From assembly GCA_025936825.1 (NCBI GenBank), contig JAICSO010000005.1:62001-126000 (forward strand): DNA of 64,000 nt, written 5' to 3'. The notes beneath the pieces are model-generated. The model did no database searches, was not told the DNA's origin, and saw only the letters and a list, made by a program, of their open reading frames with translations. Position 1 is the first letter of the stretch; each line of letters starts with the position of its first letter. The translations under genes were made by a program, and so were the position numbers. This document shows, one piece after another, positions 51,181-59,664 of this stretch. This DNA is from Terriglobales bacterium (GTDB lineage Bacteria; Acidobacteriota; Terriglobia; Terriglobales; Acidobacteriaceae).

Positions 51181-51337
51181 TTTCCCCTGTAAGTTGATGC
51201 AAACAGAGGAGAAAGGTTTGTCCCGGGCGCAAATCCGTGGAAAACAGCCTCACCTGAAAAATACAGTATCACCCTGATAGCCGAGCCCTCTGTCACTCAA
51301 TTACAAAAGATTCAGCCCCAACGCGAAGGAGACGGAA

Positions 51338-51378
51338 GGCAGGCGTTGGTTGTACCTCCCCTTTATCCGGCGCCTGCC
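51338..51378. repeat. Intergenic inverted repeat
   Basis: GGCAGGCG (51338-51345) and CGCCTGCC (51371-51378) form a perfect 8-bp stem with a 25-nt loop. It lies in the gap (51181-51467) between the GH15 gene start and the DUF72 stop and could end transcription of the DUF72 unit, although no T-run follows on the minus strand. Confidence 0.45.
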
Positions 51379-51467
51379 GCCTCCCTAAACGCGCCCCTTG
51401 GTTGTAAATTTCCAGACTTCCTACCCGTCGATGTTCTGCCTATTTCCTTTTGATCTAAGGATTGCGG

Positions 51468-52229
51468 TCAAGCAGCCTTGTGGTCGTGCCTCTGGCTCGA
51501 TCCCATCAATTCTCTCAACGTCCGCGAATTGCGGATTGCATGGCCGCCGATGTCATTGTTGAAGTAGAGATAGGCGGCAGAGAGTTGCGATTTCCAGGCA
51601 AGCAGGCGATCGGCCCATTGGCGGAGATGAGCCCCGGGATAGTCGCCGCCATATCGCGTCCCGCTGCCGTGAAAACGAACATAGGTGAAATCGGCAGTGA
51701 GCTGCTGCGGCCAGAGCATTTCCCGCCAATCGTGAATGCAATATGCAACGTTGTGGCGCGTCAGCAGATTGTAAACCTGCGGTACGCACCAGCTTTCATC
51801 GCGGAACTCGATGGAGTACCGGTGACTGCGCGGCAAAATACTTAAGAAGTCTGCCAGACGCTCCAGATTCAGCTTCCATCGTGGTGGAAGCTGGAACAAT
51901 ACAGGACCAAGCATTGGCCCTAGGGGCTTCGCGCGAGAAAAGAATAGGTCAATTGAATCTTCGGCGTCCTTCAGACGCTTAATATGCGTGATGAACCGAC
52001 TGGCTTTCACCGCGAAGATAAAGCCCGGCGGCGCCAGTTCCCTCCAGTGCTGAAAGGTTTTCTCTTCGGGGAGGCGGTAAAAGCTGTTGTTGATCTCAAC
52101 CGTATCGAATTCGCGCGCATACCAAGGGAACATTTTGGCAGGAGGGAACCTCTCCGGGTAGAAATCTCCCAGCCAGTGCTTATAATGCCAGCCCGACGTG
52201 CCGATGTGGATCACGCATTCGGCGAGCAT
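51468..52229 (-). CDS. DUF72 family protein
   Basis: 253 residues, the full DUF72 length. Signatures in order: CVIHIGTSGWHYKHWLGDFY at the start, EFDTVEINNSFYRLPEEKTF (about 42-61), GFIFAVKASRFITHIKRLKD, SIEFRDESWCVPQVYNLL and the closing TADFTYVRFHGSGTRYGGDY and YLYFNNDIGGHAIRN. The family has a TIM-barrel-like fold and is of unknown reaction, though the conserved Glu, His and Tyr line one pocket. The start is the ATG at 52229. It comes 2 bp after the stop of the DUF6496-type gene, so the pair is co-transcribed. Confidence 0.93.
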   Translation of the reverse strand: MLAECVIHIGTSGWHYKHWLGDFYPERFPPAKMFPWYAREFDTVEINNSFYRLPEEKTFQHWRELAPPGFIFAVKASRFITHIKRLKDAEDSIDLFFSRAKPLGPMLGPVLFQLPPRWKLNLERLADFLSILPRSHRYSIEFRDESWCVPQVYNLLTRHNVAYCIHDWREMLWPQQLTADFTYVRFHGSGTRYGGDYPGAHLRQWADRLLAWKSQLSAAYLYFNNDIGGHAIRNSRTLRELMGSSQRHDHKAA

Positions 52230-52231
52230 AT

Positions 52232-52669
52232 TTATCGGGAGCGGCTGGAGCGGGTGCGTGCTGCTTTACGCGCAGCCCGTGAACGGCTGGAGGAAGAACG
52301 GCGCCGCGCCGCGGACTTGGCTTGATTTGAAAGCGCGCGATGCGATGCTCCCGAGCGTCCCTCACGCTTCAAGGCGCGGGTGCGAGCCCGTGAGCGTTTT
52401 GCCGATGGACGGCTCCTGCGAGTGGAACGATGCCTTCTACTCTCTTTTTGAGACGACGCGGTACCCTTCGGTGGCGCGGGCAGCTTGACCCCAGCCTTCC
52501 GGGCTTTGGAAAGTCCAATTGCAATCGCTTGCTTGGCGTTCTTTACGCCATGCTTTCCTTCGCGCACATGGTGGATCTCCTCGCGGACGAATTCCCCGGC
52601 CTGTGTGCTAGGCGCCTTACCTTCGCGAGCATCCTCGCGGGCGCGTTCGATAGTTCGTTTTTCGGGCAT
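52232..52669 (-). CDS. DUF6496-type histone-H1-like basic protein
   Basis: 145 residues. The N-terminal ~65 residues match the DUF6496 pattern (STQAGEFVREEIHHVREGKH, GVKNAKQAIAIGLSKARKAG). The rest is a Lys/Arg/Ser/Ala-rich tail (RSRPSAKRSRARTRALKREG) like the C-terminal domain of histone H1 or of H1-like bacterial proteins. It should bind DNA or RNA non-specifically. It precedes the DUF72 gene by 2 bp. Codon and base use are very G+C rich because of the Arg/Ala/Ser composition. Confidence 0.82.
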   Translation of the reverse strand: MPEKRTIERAREDAREGKAPSTQAGEFVREEIHHVREGKHGVKNAKQAIAIGLSKARKAGVKLPAPPKGTASSQKESRRHRSTRRSRPSAKRSRARTRALKREGRSGASHRALSNQAKSAARRRSSSSRSRAARKAARTRSSRSR

Positions 52670-53057
52670 AAATATCCTCCTCGGAAGTTCCCCCCTTGAT
52701 CGCAGTCTATTGATCGCGCTGGACGTAACCTATCCGTAAAACGATGTAAAACCGTCAAAATCTTTAGGCCGAACAACTTAGACGTTCTACTTGCAATTGT
52801 CCGGCGGAGCGATTCCCGCGAGAGGCTCTCACCAACCTGCCTCAAGAACGCGCCATCTAAGTCTTCACTAGGTGCGGTGGAACCGTCCCCGGACCCAACG
52901 ATAGTGCCCGAATCTATCGTCATGCTCCGGGGACGGCACTTAGTTGACGACACTGACTCGCCTGAATTGCTCCAGCCCTCATTCGCCTTTTTTGCCTTTA
53001 CGACACATCTTCGCGAACAAGAAACAACCTCCTGCGCCGCTCGTCTTTCCAAACAAC
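52670..53057. other. Intergenic region, 388 bp, with a strong cruciform
   Basis: This is the divergent gap between the H1-like gene (minus) and the SDR gene (plus). It holds the inverted repeat at 52883-52936. The rest shows no gene. Confidence 0.45.
52883..52936. repeat. Two-tier cruciform
   Basis: The outer arms CCGTCCCCGGA (52883-52893) and TCCGGGGACGG (52926-52936) are perfectly complementary over 11 bp. The inner arms ACGATAG (52898-52904) and CTATCGT (52914-52920) pair over 7 bp, with a 9-nt loop. It is like REP-type hairpins in composition (CCGTCCCCGG) but differs from the RAYT-flanking copies. It lies 122 bp before the SDR start. Confidence 0.75.
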
Positions 53058-54092
53058 ATGAAGAAAAATGAGGTTGTTGTGATTACGGGAGCGTCCGCAG
53101 GTGTGGGGCGCGCCACGGCTCGCGAGTTCGGGAAGCATGGAGCCTCGGTCGGTTTGATCGCTCGAAATCAGGAGAGGCTCGAAAAAGCCAAGCGAGAAAT
53201 CGAAGAAGCAGGCGGGCGCGCGCTGGTTCTGCCGCTCGATGTCGCTGACGCGCAAGCAATCGAGAACGCCACAGAGCGAGTGGAGAAGGAACTTGGGCCA
53301 ATTGACATCTGGGTGAATGATGCGATGACCTCGGTGTTCTCGCCGATCGAGCAAATGACCGCAGAAGAGTTCAAACGCGTCACGGAGGTGACGTATCTGG
53401 GATTCGTGTATGGAACGCTTTCAGCGCTGAAGCGCATGCGCCCGCGGGATCGCGGAACCATAGTGCAAGTCGGATCGGCGCTGGCGTATCGCAGCATTCC
53501 TCTGCAATCCGCCTACTGCGCGGCAAAGCATGCGATCGCCGGTTTCACGGATTCGCTGCGCTGCGAACTGGTGCACCAGAAATCAAACATCCACGTCACC
53601 ATGGTGCAAATGCCGGCGCTCAACACGCCACAGTTCGGCTGGGTGAAGAGCCGTTTGCCACACAAGGCGCAGCCGGTGCCGCCAATCTTCGAGCCCGAAG
53701 TGGCGGCGCGCGCAATCTATTTTGCAGCGCACGCCAAGCGTCGGGAACTCTGGGTTGGCGGTTCAACCGTGGCCGCTATCGTCGGCCAAAAGTTTATTCC
53801 GGGACTTCTGGATCTGTATTTGGGGAAAACGGGATATGCTTCGCAGCAACACGACGGCCCTGAAGATCCAAACCGTCCCAATAATCTCTTTGAGTCGGTG
53901 CCTGGAGATTATGCTGCTCACGGCAGCTTCGATAAATGCGCCAGCCGAACGTCAACAGAGCTTTGGGTGGACAGGCAGCGGCCCTGGCTACTGCTTGGAG
54001 CCGCTGCGTTTGCGGGGGGTGCGATTTACGAAATGGTCAAGACGCGAAAGAGCAGAAGGCCATCTCTTGCCAAACTAATGCGAATTGCCTAA
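53058..54092 (+). CDS. SDR oxidoreductase with C-terminal extension and hydrophobic segment
   Basis: 344 residues from the ATG at 53058. The first ~190 residues are a classical SDR: VVVITGASAGVGRATAREFG, DVADAQAIENATERVEKELG, ELGPIDIWVNDAMTS (NNAG reads NDAM), GTIVQVGSALAYRSIPLQ and the YxxxK site SAYCAAKHAIAGFTDSLR. It is followed by TMVQMPALNTPQFGWVKSRL. An extra ~130 residues end in a hydrophobic segment (PWLLLGAAAFAGGAIYEMVK) before a basic tail, so it is probably membrane-attached. Substrate unknown. Its stop overlaps the stop of the next gene on the other strand. Confidence 0.85.
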   Translation: MKKNEVVVITGASAGVGRATAREFGKHGASVGLIARNQERLEKAKREIEEAGGRALVLPLDVADAQAIENATERVEKELGPIDIWVNDAMTSVFSPIEQMTAEEFKRVTEVTYLGFVYGTLSALKRMRPRDRGTIVQVGSALAYRSIPLQSAYCAAKHAIAGFTDSLRCELVHQKSNIHVTMVQMPALNTPQFGWVKSRLPHKAQPVPPIFEPEVAARAIYFAAHAKRRELWVGGSTVAAIVGQKFIPGLLDLYLGKTGYASQQHDGPEDPNRPNNLFESVPGDYAAHGSFDKCASRTSTELWVDRQRPWLLLGAAAFAGGAIYEMVKTRKSRRPSLAKLMRIA

Positions 54093-54469
54093 GCGACACG
54101 GCTGAGCTTTTCCCATCTCTTGTGGTTCTCGGGCTCCAGATCTCCGAGCGCGAGATCCACAATTGCGTTTTTCACTGAGTGCGCAAATATCGAGGAGAAA
54201 ATCAGCATTTTCTCTGCCGTGTTTGGGTCCATAGTCTCTTCCTCGGCGTGACGCCAGAACTCCATACCGCTCGCGACTCCTGCCCAGAAGACCACCTCTT
54301 CCATGCTCATGCTCTGGCCGGGATTGGGAGGGAGTTCACAAAACTTCTGAACTGCGTCTTGAATCTCATCAGGCGAGCGGTCTTCCATCTCATCAACAAA
54401 GCTGAGGACCTCAAGGATCCGCGTGAACCCTTGCCAGTCTCTGCGGTCACTTCTTTCCAGTTTCATCAT
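54089..54469 (-). CDS. Small helical hypothetical protein
   Basis: 126 residues from the ATG at 54469 (a second ATG at 54466 and a GTG at 54478 are also possible). All-helical, acidic (DEMEDRSPDEIQDAVQKFCE, VVFWAGVASGMEFWRHAEEE). No signal peptide or membrane helix, no known family. Its stop codon overlaps the last bases of the convergent SDR gene. Confidence 0.55.
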   Translation of the reverse strand: MMKLERSDRRDWQGFTRILEVLSFVDEMEDRSPDEIQDAVQKFCELPPNPGQSMSMEEVVFWAGVASGMEFWRHAEEETMDPNTAEKMLIFSSIFAHSVKNAIVDLALGDLEPENHKRWEKLSRVA

Positions 54470-54646
54470 GGCAATCACCAGTGCAGCAGTTGTGGATTAA
54501 CGTTCTGTCTCAAAGGACTGTATCGGGTCACGGAGCAGAGAGATATCCCCTTCATCAGTTAACTACCGCGAAAGCATCCTGTAAGGATGTGTACCTAAAA
54601 GATATGGCTCAAGCATGTTCAGGGTTTTTCTGTAGGCGGCAGGGAG

Positions 54647-55687
54647 CTATGCTGCAATTGAGACTAGCTGCTTTGAAAGCCGCTGGCGAGGAAGTTCGAT
54701 GCGGTACGTCGGCTCGCCCTGCGGACGCCAATGCAGCTTGTAGCCTTCTTCTCCGCGTAAGAAATCGAAGCGCCGCATACCAAGTTTCACAGCGTCTGCA
54801 ATCACTGCAAACATCAGCTGCGTGCCGGGGCTGAGATGCGCAAATTGCGGATCAAAGCCTTGCAAGTAGCAGAACACTGTTTCTCGATGGAAGAACGCGT
54901 AAATCGCAGCGATCGTGCGCTCATTCAAACGCATGCGATATAAGCGCAAAAGGCCATCTTTCAGGAGGGCTGGGGCGACGCCGCGGTGGAAATCCAGAAG
55001 CCTGGAATCGTTGAGCACTCCATTCTGATCGAGTTCATTCCAGCGAATTGTGTGCAGGCGAACCAGGTCGTCAAGGAATTCTGATACATTCGCTGCGCTC
55101 GCGCGCTCGATGCTGGGCTCGCCCTCGCGTTGCGTTCTGGAGCGGGCATTGCGGAGGTTCGACCATTGCCGCTTCGTGAGTGACTCAACTAAGTGTTCGA
55201 TAGATTGCGGAAGAGACAATACGTAGCAAACGTCATGTTTCTCCGTGTGCTCGCGGCCGAGAGTTGAGCGCAGGAATGCAGAATTGCCGGAAAGGTCGGT
55301 GAGGTCGAGGACCGTCCAGTTCGGGATGCTCAGTACTGCGTGAAGAACTCTTTCTACGACCAGTTGCTCGCTTCCTGGTTCAGCCAGGAGAGTCAGGTAA
55401 TCCGAAACGCCACCACCGGCAAAGGCCAGCACACGCTCGCCGTCCCGAGGGTAGATGAGCAGAGGAGCAAAGCCAAGCAGACGTAGACCTTCTCGAACTT
55501 CAATGCCAATGAGATCGCGAGGTTGAAACGCTTCGATCCAACACAGCAACCATGACGGATGCTGGAAGGGAGTGGCGTCCGGAGAGCGAAGAAAAATATT
55601 TTTCCATTCCGCGTTGATGGCCTGAAATTCAGCGGCAGAGCGCAGGAACTTGGTCGTGATGCGCGGGACCGAAAGCGGAGACGTCAT
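54647..55687 (-). CDS. GNAT N-acyltransferase, BioF2/CelD (Acetyltransf_6) type
   Basis: 346 residues from the ATG at 55687, which overlaps the upstream stop as ATGA. The N-terminal half has PFQHPSWLLCWIEAFQPRDL and LRLLGFAPLLIYP, the C-terminal half RLYRMRLNERTIAAIYAFFH, FCYLQGFDPQFAHLSPGTQL and RFDFLRGEEGYKLHWRPQGE, the diagnostic end of the BioF2/CelD GNAT family. These enzymes pass an acyl or aminoacyl group to an amine, often on polysaccharide or lipid intermediates. It is the last gene of the five-gene operon and would acylate an amine freed by the PIG-L deacetylase (inference). Confidence 0.85.
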   Translation of the reverse strand: MTSPLSVPRITTKFLRSAAEFQAINAEWKNIFLRSPDATPFQHPSWLLCWIEAFQPRDLIGIEVREGLRLLGFAPLLIYPRDGERVLAFAGGGVSDYLTLLAEPGSEQLVVERVLHAVLSIPNWTVLDLTDLSGNSAFLRSTLGREHTEKHDVCYVLSLPQSIEHLVESLTKRQWSNLRNARSRTQREGEPSIERASAANVSEFLDDLVRLHTIRWNELDQNGVLNDSRLLDFHRGVAPALLKDGLLRLYRMRLNERTIAAIYAFFHRETVFCYLQGFDPQFAHLSPGTQLMFAVIADAVKLGMRRFDFLRGEEGYKLHWRPQGEPTYRIELPRQRLSKQLVSIAA

Positions 55688-56745
55688 GCCGCCTGCATCT
55701 CCACTGTGGCATCGCTCATCGTGAGATCGCTGTAAAGATCCAGATACGAAGAAATCATCCGCGCGGATGAGAACTTTCGTTCGGCTTCGCCACGGCAAGC
55801 TGCACTACTTAGGCCGGAAACATGCCCGATTGCACTCGCCATTTCTTCGACCGACGAAGCTATGAATCCAGTACTGCCCTCGCAGATTATTTCGGGCAGT
55901 GCACCGCTGCGCCAGGCAATGACCGGAGTGCCTGAGGCCATAGATTCCATCGCAATCAGCGAACTGGTTTCGCGTGCCTGGCTGGGGATGAGCAGGCACT
56001 TCGCTCCAGCGAGCAGATGAGCTTTTCTCCTTCCCCCGACTGCCCGGATAAGAACCGCATTACGACCAAGGCGAGGACGAATCATGGTTTCGAAATACTC
56101 GCGGTGCTCGGGATAATCGAAAACCGTTCCGGCAATTAACAGTTTGACACTGGCCTGTTCTGCTGCATCGATCGCGAGGTGTACGCCCTTCTCCGCACAA
56201 ATCCGACCCATGTAGAGAACGTAGTCGCCTTTTCGGCGTGGCAGCTGAAAACCTTCGAGATCGACTCCGTTCGGGATTACGCGGCTGATTTCTACTCCCC
56301 GCGTAGCGGTGCGCGCCTGCGAATGCGAAACGCAGACGAGAGATACATTCTGCGAGACGCTCGTCAGTGCTCGGCGCTCATACCAACTCAGCGGAAGATG
56401 CAGTGAGACGACGATTGGCAGATTGCAATTCGGGAGGTACTCGTGAAAATCGATTCCGTGCATGTGAACGACGTCAACGGAATGCCGCTCAAGAACATGT
56501 GCGAGCGCCACGCGAAATTGCTGGCGCGCCTCTTGCTTTGCTTGCTGATCAAGATTTCCCGACGGAATCTCAACGGGAAGCAGCAAGCCGTGACATCGCG
56601 ATCCTGCAGCGGCAAGCACGAGAGAGCGATGGCCCTGTTGCACTAACCCGCGATCGAGCGTCAGCAAGACCTGCTCGGCTCCGCCGGCTGTGGCCTCCGA
56701 TACGGGCGCCAGGGGATAGGCGACATTCAAGACGGTCAATGACAT
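55684..56745 (-). CDS. Glycosyltransferase family 4
   Basis: 353 residues from the ATG at 56745, which overlaps the upstream deacetylase gene by 10 bp. GT-B fold: N-terminal SEATAGGAEQVLLTLDRGLV and VDVVHMHGIDFHEYL, C-terminal KGDYVLYMGRICAEKGVHLA, the family motif PSQARETSSLIAMESMASGT with the E-x7-E pair, and PVIAWRSGALPEIICEGSTG. No membrane helix. It transfers a sugar from an NDP-donor to an unknown acceptor. Third-from-last position in a coupled operon with deacetylase, nucleotidyltransferase and GNAT. Confidence 0.92.
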   Translation of the reverse strand: MSLTVLNVAYPLAPVSEATAGGAEQVLLTLDRGLVQQGHRSLVLAAAGSRCHGLLLPVEIPSGNLDQQAKQEARQQFRVALAHVLERHSVDVVHMHGIDFHEYLPNCNLPIVVSLHLPLSWYERRALTSVSQNVSLVCVSHSQARTATRGVEISRVIPNGVDLEGFQLPRRKGDYVLYMGRICAEKGVHLAIDAAEQASVKLLIAGTVFDYPEHREYFETMIRPRLGRNAVLIRAVGGRRKAHLLAGAKCLLIPSQARETSSLIAMESMASGTPVIAWRSGALPEIICEGSTGFIASSVEEMASAIGHVSGLSSAACRGEAERKFSSARMISSYLDLYSDLTMSDATVEMQAA

Positions 56746-57572
56746 GCGTACTCCCGTCGCGCCCTGCATTCTGCCGCGAGCGCGCGCCATTGATCGCCGG
56801 TCATCGGCCAGCCCATGCACTCATACCAGAGCTTGCCCTCGTGAGGAGGTCGCGAGAAGTCGTAGTCCGGCGCTCTGCGAAAGCGCTCACGATCCGAACC
56901 GAAAGAACTTAGAACCAGTTTTTGCGAAGCATAAGCGGCGAACATGTTCCGTTTTCGCTCGCGCTCTGCAGGAGAAAGATCTATGAATGCTTCCACGCAC
57001 TCTGCGTCGAGGGCAAGAAATTCTCCAGTTATGCATTGGCAATCCCGCGCATGATAAGAAGTCATCTCGACCAGCGAGGGCGTTTGCTCCTGATCAAGTT
57101 GCAAAGTCGCCAGACGCGCAATCAGCGCCGCACTATCGTGGTCGGGATGACCACCTTCGTAAGGATGAGTGATAAGTACATCGGGCTGAAGCGTTGCGAG
57201 TACCTCAGTCAGGCTTCCTGCCAGGTCTCCTGCATTGAATATCGCTTCCTGATCTACGGCGCCCAGCCAGTGAATCTGGTGCGGAGATACTCCCACTATG
57301 CTGAGAGCTCGCTCGGCTTCAACACGCCGCAGCGATGCGTACTGCTCGCGAGTCCCGCGAAAGTCTGGCGACCACAACTTGCTATTGCGAGGAGCTCCAT
57401 CGGTTAGATAGATCACTACGGCAGAAGGGAAGCGAGCCAGCAGGGAAGACGCGCCGATAGTTTCGTCATCCGGATGCGCAGCCAAAATAGCAATCCGCAG
57501 TGATGCATCCTGCGGATTCCCGAGCAGAGTTTGAGAGATTTCCTGCCAGCTTCGGTCAGCGCGAGATCTCAT
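56736..57572 (-). CDS. PIG-L/LmbE-family N-acetylglucosamine-type deacetylase
   Basis: 278 residues from the ATG at 57572 (overlapping the preceding gene by 17 bp). The zinc-site motif AILAAHPDDETIGASSLLAR (HPDDE at 33-37) and the second metal motif HPYEGGHPDHDSAA (H142 and H145) are clear. Also typical are YLTDGAPRNSKLWSPDFRG and EQYASLRRVEAERALSIVG. This family deacetylates N-acetylglucosaminyl compounds (PIG-L, MshB, BshB) or peptidyl antibiotics. Its setting between a nucleotidyltransferase and a GT4 fits a role on an amino-sugar intermediate. Confidence 0.94.
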   Translation of the reverse strand: MRSRADRSWQEISQTLLGNPQDASLRIAILAAHPDDETIGASSLLARFPSAVVIYLTDGAPRNSKLWSPDFRGTREQYASLRRVEAERALSIVGVSPHQIHWLGAVDQEAIFNAGDLAGSLTEVLATLQPDVLITHPYEGGHPDHDSAALIARLATLQLDQEQTPSLVEMTSYHARDCQCITGEFLALDAECVEAFIDLSPAERERKRNMFAAYASQKLVLSSFGSDRERFRRAPDYDFSRPPHEGKLWYECMGWPMTGDQWRALAAECRARREYACH

Positions 57573-58311
57573 GCAGGGTAGCCTGATTGGAGAGCACGCG
57601 CACGGCCTCGCGATATCCGTGCAGCGTGCCCACATCTACATAGACGTCACCACGCTTGATTCCGTAAGCGCGTCCGCCATTTGCGAGGTAGGCGTTCACA
57701 AGAGTTCCAAAATATTCGTCCGAACGGGAACGATCGAGCCAGAGACGATGAAGGGCAGCAAAGCATCGTCCCGGCATTTTGAATGCGCCCCAAATCCACT
57801 CGGAGGCGGCATTTGGCTGCTTCACCTGAATTTCTTCCACTCGTCCGTCGTGATTGGTTACAACTGAGTCGAACAGCTCCGGTCGTTCGACCGGAAAGAG
57901 AAGAAATGACAGTTGTCCGTCGGGCAAAAGTTCGTAACCTTCGACCGGGAACCAAACCGTGTCGGGGAGCCCTATGTAAACCTCATCTTCGTCTGCAATG
58001 AAGGGCACGGCGCTGAACAGCGCGTCGCACAAGCCGCTGGGGTTCTGCTGAACCACGTAGCAGATCGGCGCGGAACCGATCTTTCCGCCAAAGTAGCTGA
58101 CAATGTCAGTCTTCGCCGGAGAGATTACGAAGCAAACTCGATCCACGCCGCCCGCCAGCATGCGTTCCAGCAGGTATTCGGAAACGGCGCGAGGACGCTC
58201 AATGCTGCCGTCGTGCCGCGTGCCGACCGGCAGCAGTTCTTTCGAGAATGCCAGTGGCTGGATTCGAGTTCCGAGACCGGCGGCGGGAATAATTCCCCAG
58301 CGATGGCTCAT
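57556..58311 (-). CDS. Sugar-1-phosphate nucleotidyltransferase (RmlA/GalU type)
   Basis: 251 residues. The NTP-transferase signature GIIPAAGLGTRIQPLAFSKE starts near residue 6, followed by RVCFVISPAKTDIVSYFGGK, PICYVVQQNPSGLCDALFSA, and IGLPDTVWFPVEGYELLPD with the metal-binding Asp. WIWGAFKMPGRCF and RGDVYVDVGTLHGYREAV close the domain. It makes an NDP-sugar from sugar-1-phosphate and NTP. The sugar is not fixed by these motifs. Its ATG overlaps the CgeB-type gene stop as ATGA, so translation is coupled. Confidence 0.9.
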   Translation of the reverse strand: MSHRWGIIPAAGLGTRIQPLAFSKELLPVGTRHDGSIERPRAVSEYLLERMLAGGVDRVCFVISPAKTDIVSYFGGKIGSAPICYVVQQNPSGLCDALFSAVPFIADEDEVYIGLPDTVWFPVEGYELLPDGQLSFLLFPVERPELFDSVVTNHDGRVEEIQVKQPNAASEWIWGAFKMPGRCFAALHRLWLDRSRSDEYFGTLVNAYLANGGRAYGIKRGDVYVDVGTLHGYREAVRVLSNQATLHEISR

Positions 58312-59369
58312 GCGGCAGCCTCCAGGGCAGAAATCAGTTCGCGGCTGCGATGCTCGGCTGTGTGGCAGGCCAGCACACGTTCTCGTGCAGCTTTCCCGAC
58401 ACGATGAAGTTCTTCAGGGCTTCGCGAGAGTGCGCCAACTACATCATCGTCCGATTCGGCAATCAGCAACTCGCGATCGGGCTCAAAGAAGGTGTCGAGC
58501 CCTTCCCACGAATCGCTAACGATGGGCGTCTCGCATGCGGCAGCCTCGAATAGGCGTCCGGACGGGCAATATCCAACGTTCGCCATCGCCGCCCGAGTGA
58601 CGTTCAGTGTTGCGCGCGATGAGCAGTAGAACGCCGGATGATCACCCGGTGGAACGTGCCGCACGAACCAAACATTCTCGTTCCAGGGAAAGTCGGCAGG
58701 GTACTGCGCGCCGCCCAGCAGAAACTTCTTTCTTGGCAGGCGATGGGCAGGCTTAAGGAACAGTTTTTCTAGCACCTGCTGGCGATCGGCCGCGTATGTT
58801 CCCAAATATGAGAGGTCGGACTCATAGCGGTCAGCTTTGGGCACAGGCTGGTGCAGTTCGGGATCCACGCTGCCATAGAGCGGCGCAACGCGCCGAGCAC
58901 CCAGCAAGCGCCTTAACTCATCCAGCGCACGACCACCCACGTAGCTGAGAACCAGATCAAATCCGGACAGGCCTTCGCGAGGGATGTAATCCACGTGCGC
59001 GTTCGCTTTGAAATGTTCCAGAGTCACAGCAGTGTCGAGGTCGTAGTAAACCTTCACGACAGGAGAAGAAAGAACCACGTTGGACGCATTCTGCGCGTCC
59101 GGACAATAGGACGTCACAACCGCAGCATCTGAGCTCCGCACCTGCTCTGAGGCGCAAGCATGAATTTCATCCCAGTCGGAGTAAAGGCGAAGAGTGTAGT
59201 TCTCCGGATTCACCAGGTCGCGGTGGCTGGCGTAGTACGGAACATCCTTTTCGAAAAACGTGACCTCATGGCCCTGGCGGGCCAGCCACTTGCAGAGTCC
59301 GCGCCATAACGTGGCATGGCCATTGCCCCATGAGGAGCTGACCGTCAAACCGAATATCACCAGCTTCAT
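58308..59369 (-). CDS. CgeB-like glycosyltransferase (GT-B type)
   Basis: 353 residues from the ATG at 59369 (AAGGAAA upstream). The N-terminal segment LVIFGLTVSSSWGNGHATLW, RGLCKWLARQGHEVTFFEKD and the C-terminal half YCPSGRLFEAAACETPIVSD, ELLIAESDDDVVGALSRSP fit the DUF3880/CgeB and GT1-like families. CgeB-type proteins glycosylate surface or spore components in other bacteria. It is the first gene of the operon and would use NDP-sugar from the next gene (inference). Confidence 0.85.
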   Translation of the reverse strand: MKLVIFGLTVSSSWGNGHATLWRGLCKWLARQGHEVTFFEKDVPYYASHRDLVNPENYTLRLYSDWDEIHACASEQVRSSDAAVVTSYCPDAQNASNVVLSSPVVKVYYDLDTAVTLEHFKANAHVDYIPREGLSGFDLVLSYVGGRALDELRRLLGARRVAPLYGSVDPELHQPVPKADRYESDLSYLGTYAADRQQVLEKLFLKPAHRLPRKKFLLGGAQYPADFPWNENVWFVRHVPPGDHPAFYCSSRATLNVTRAAMANVGYCPSGRLFEAAACETPIVSDSWEGLDTFFEPDRELLIAESDDDVVGALSRSPEELHRVGKAARERVLACHTAEHRSRELISALEAAA

Positions 59370-59382
59370 CTGGTTTCCTTGC

Positions 59383-59401
59383 CTTCCGCACTGAGCGGAA
59401 G
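59383..59401. promoter_or_regulatory. Leader hairpin before the CgeB operon
   Basis: CTTCCGC and GCGGAAG form a perfect 7-bp stem with a 5-nt loop, in the 5' leader of the operon a few bases before the AAGGAAA ribosome site. It may affect translation of the first gene. Confidence 0.4.
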
Positions 59402-59664
59402 CCAGCCGGAGCACACGTTCTCTGGTTTCGAAACTTCGATGCGAAGGCTTTCGATAGCGATGTATTCACGGTTGGCAATTCTGGATACAAGTTGCTGTAT
59501 TCACAAACTTTTAGGCAGGACATCTTGGGTTTTCAGGGGCGCATCAGAGGTTCGTTGCCGGTCCACCGCGGGCAGGAGTTCTCATGCCTGCTGAGTCTCG
59601 CTTTCTGCCTTTTCCGTAGCGCGGATCGTAGCTGCGAACCGGCGGTCCGGTCAGAGCCACTGCG

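Noticed and set aside
54089-54092. Fusion or frameshift between the SDR gene and the gene at 54089
   Set aside because: The two genes are on opposite strands with overlapping stop codons, which is normal for convergent genes.
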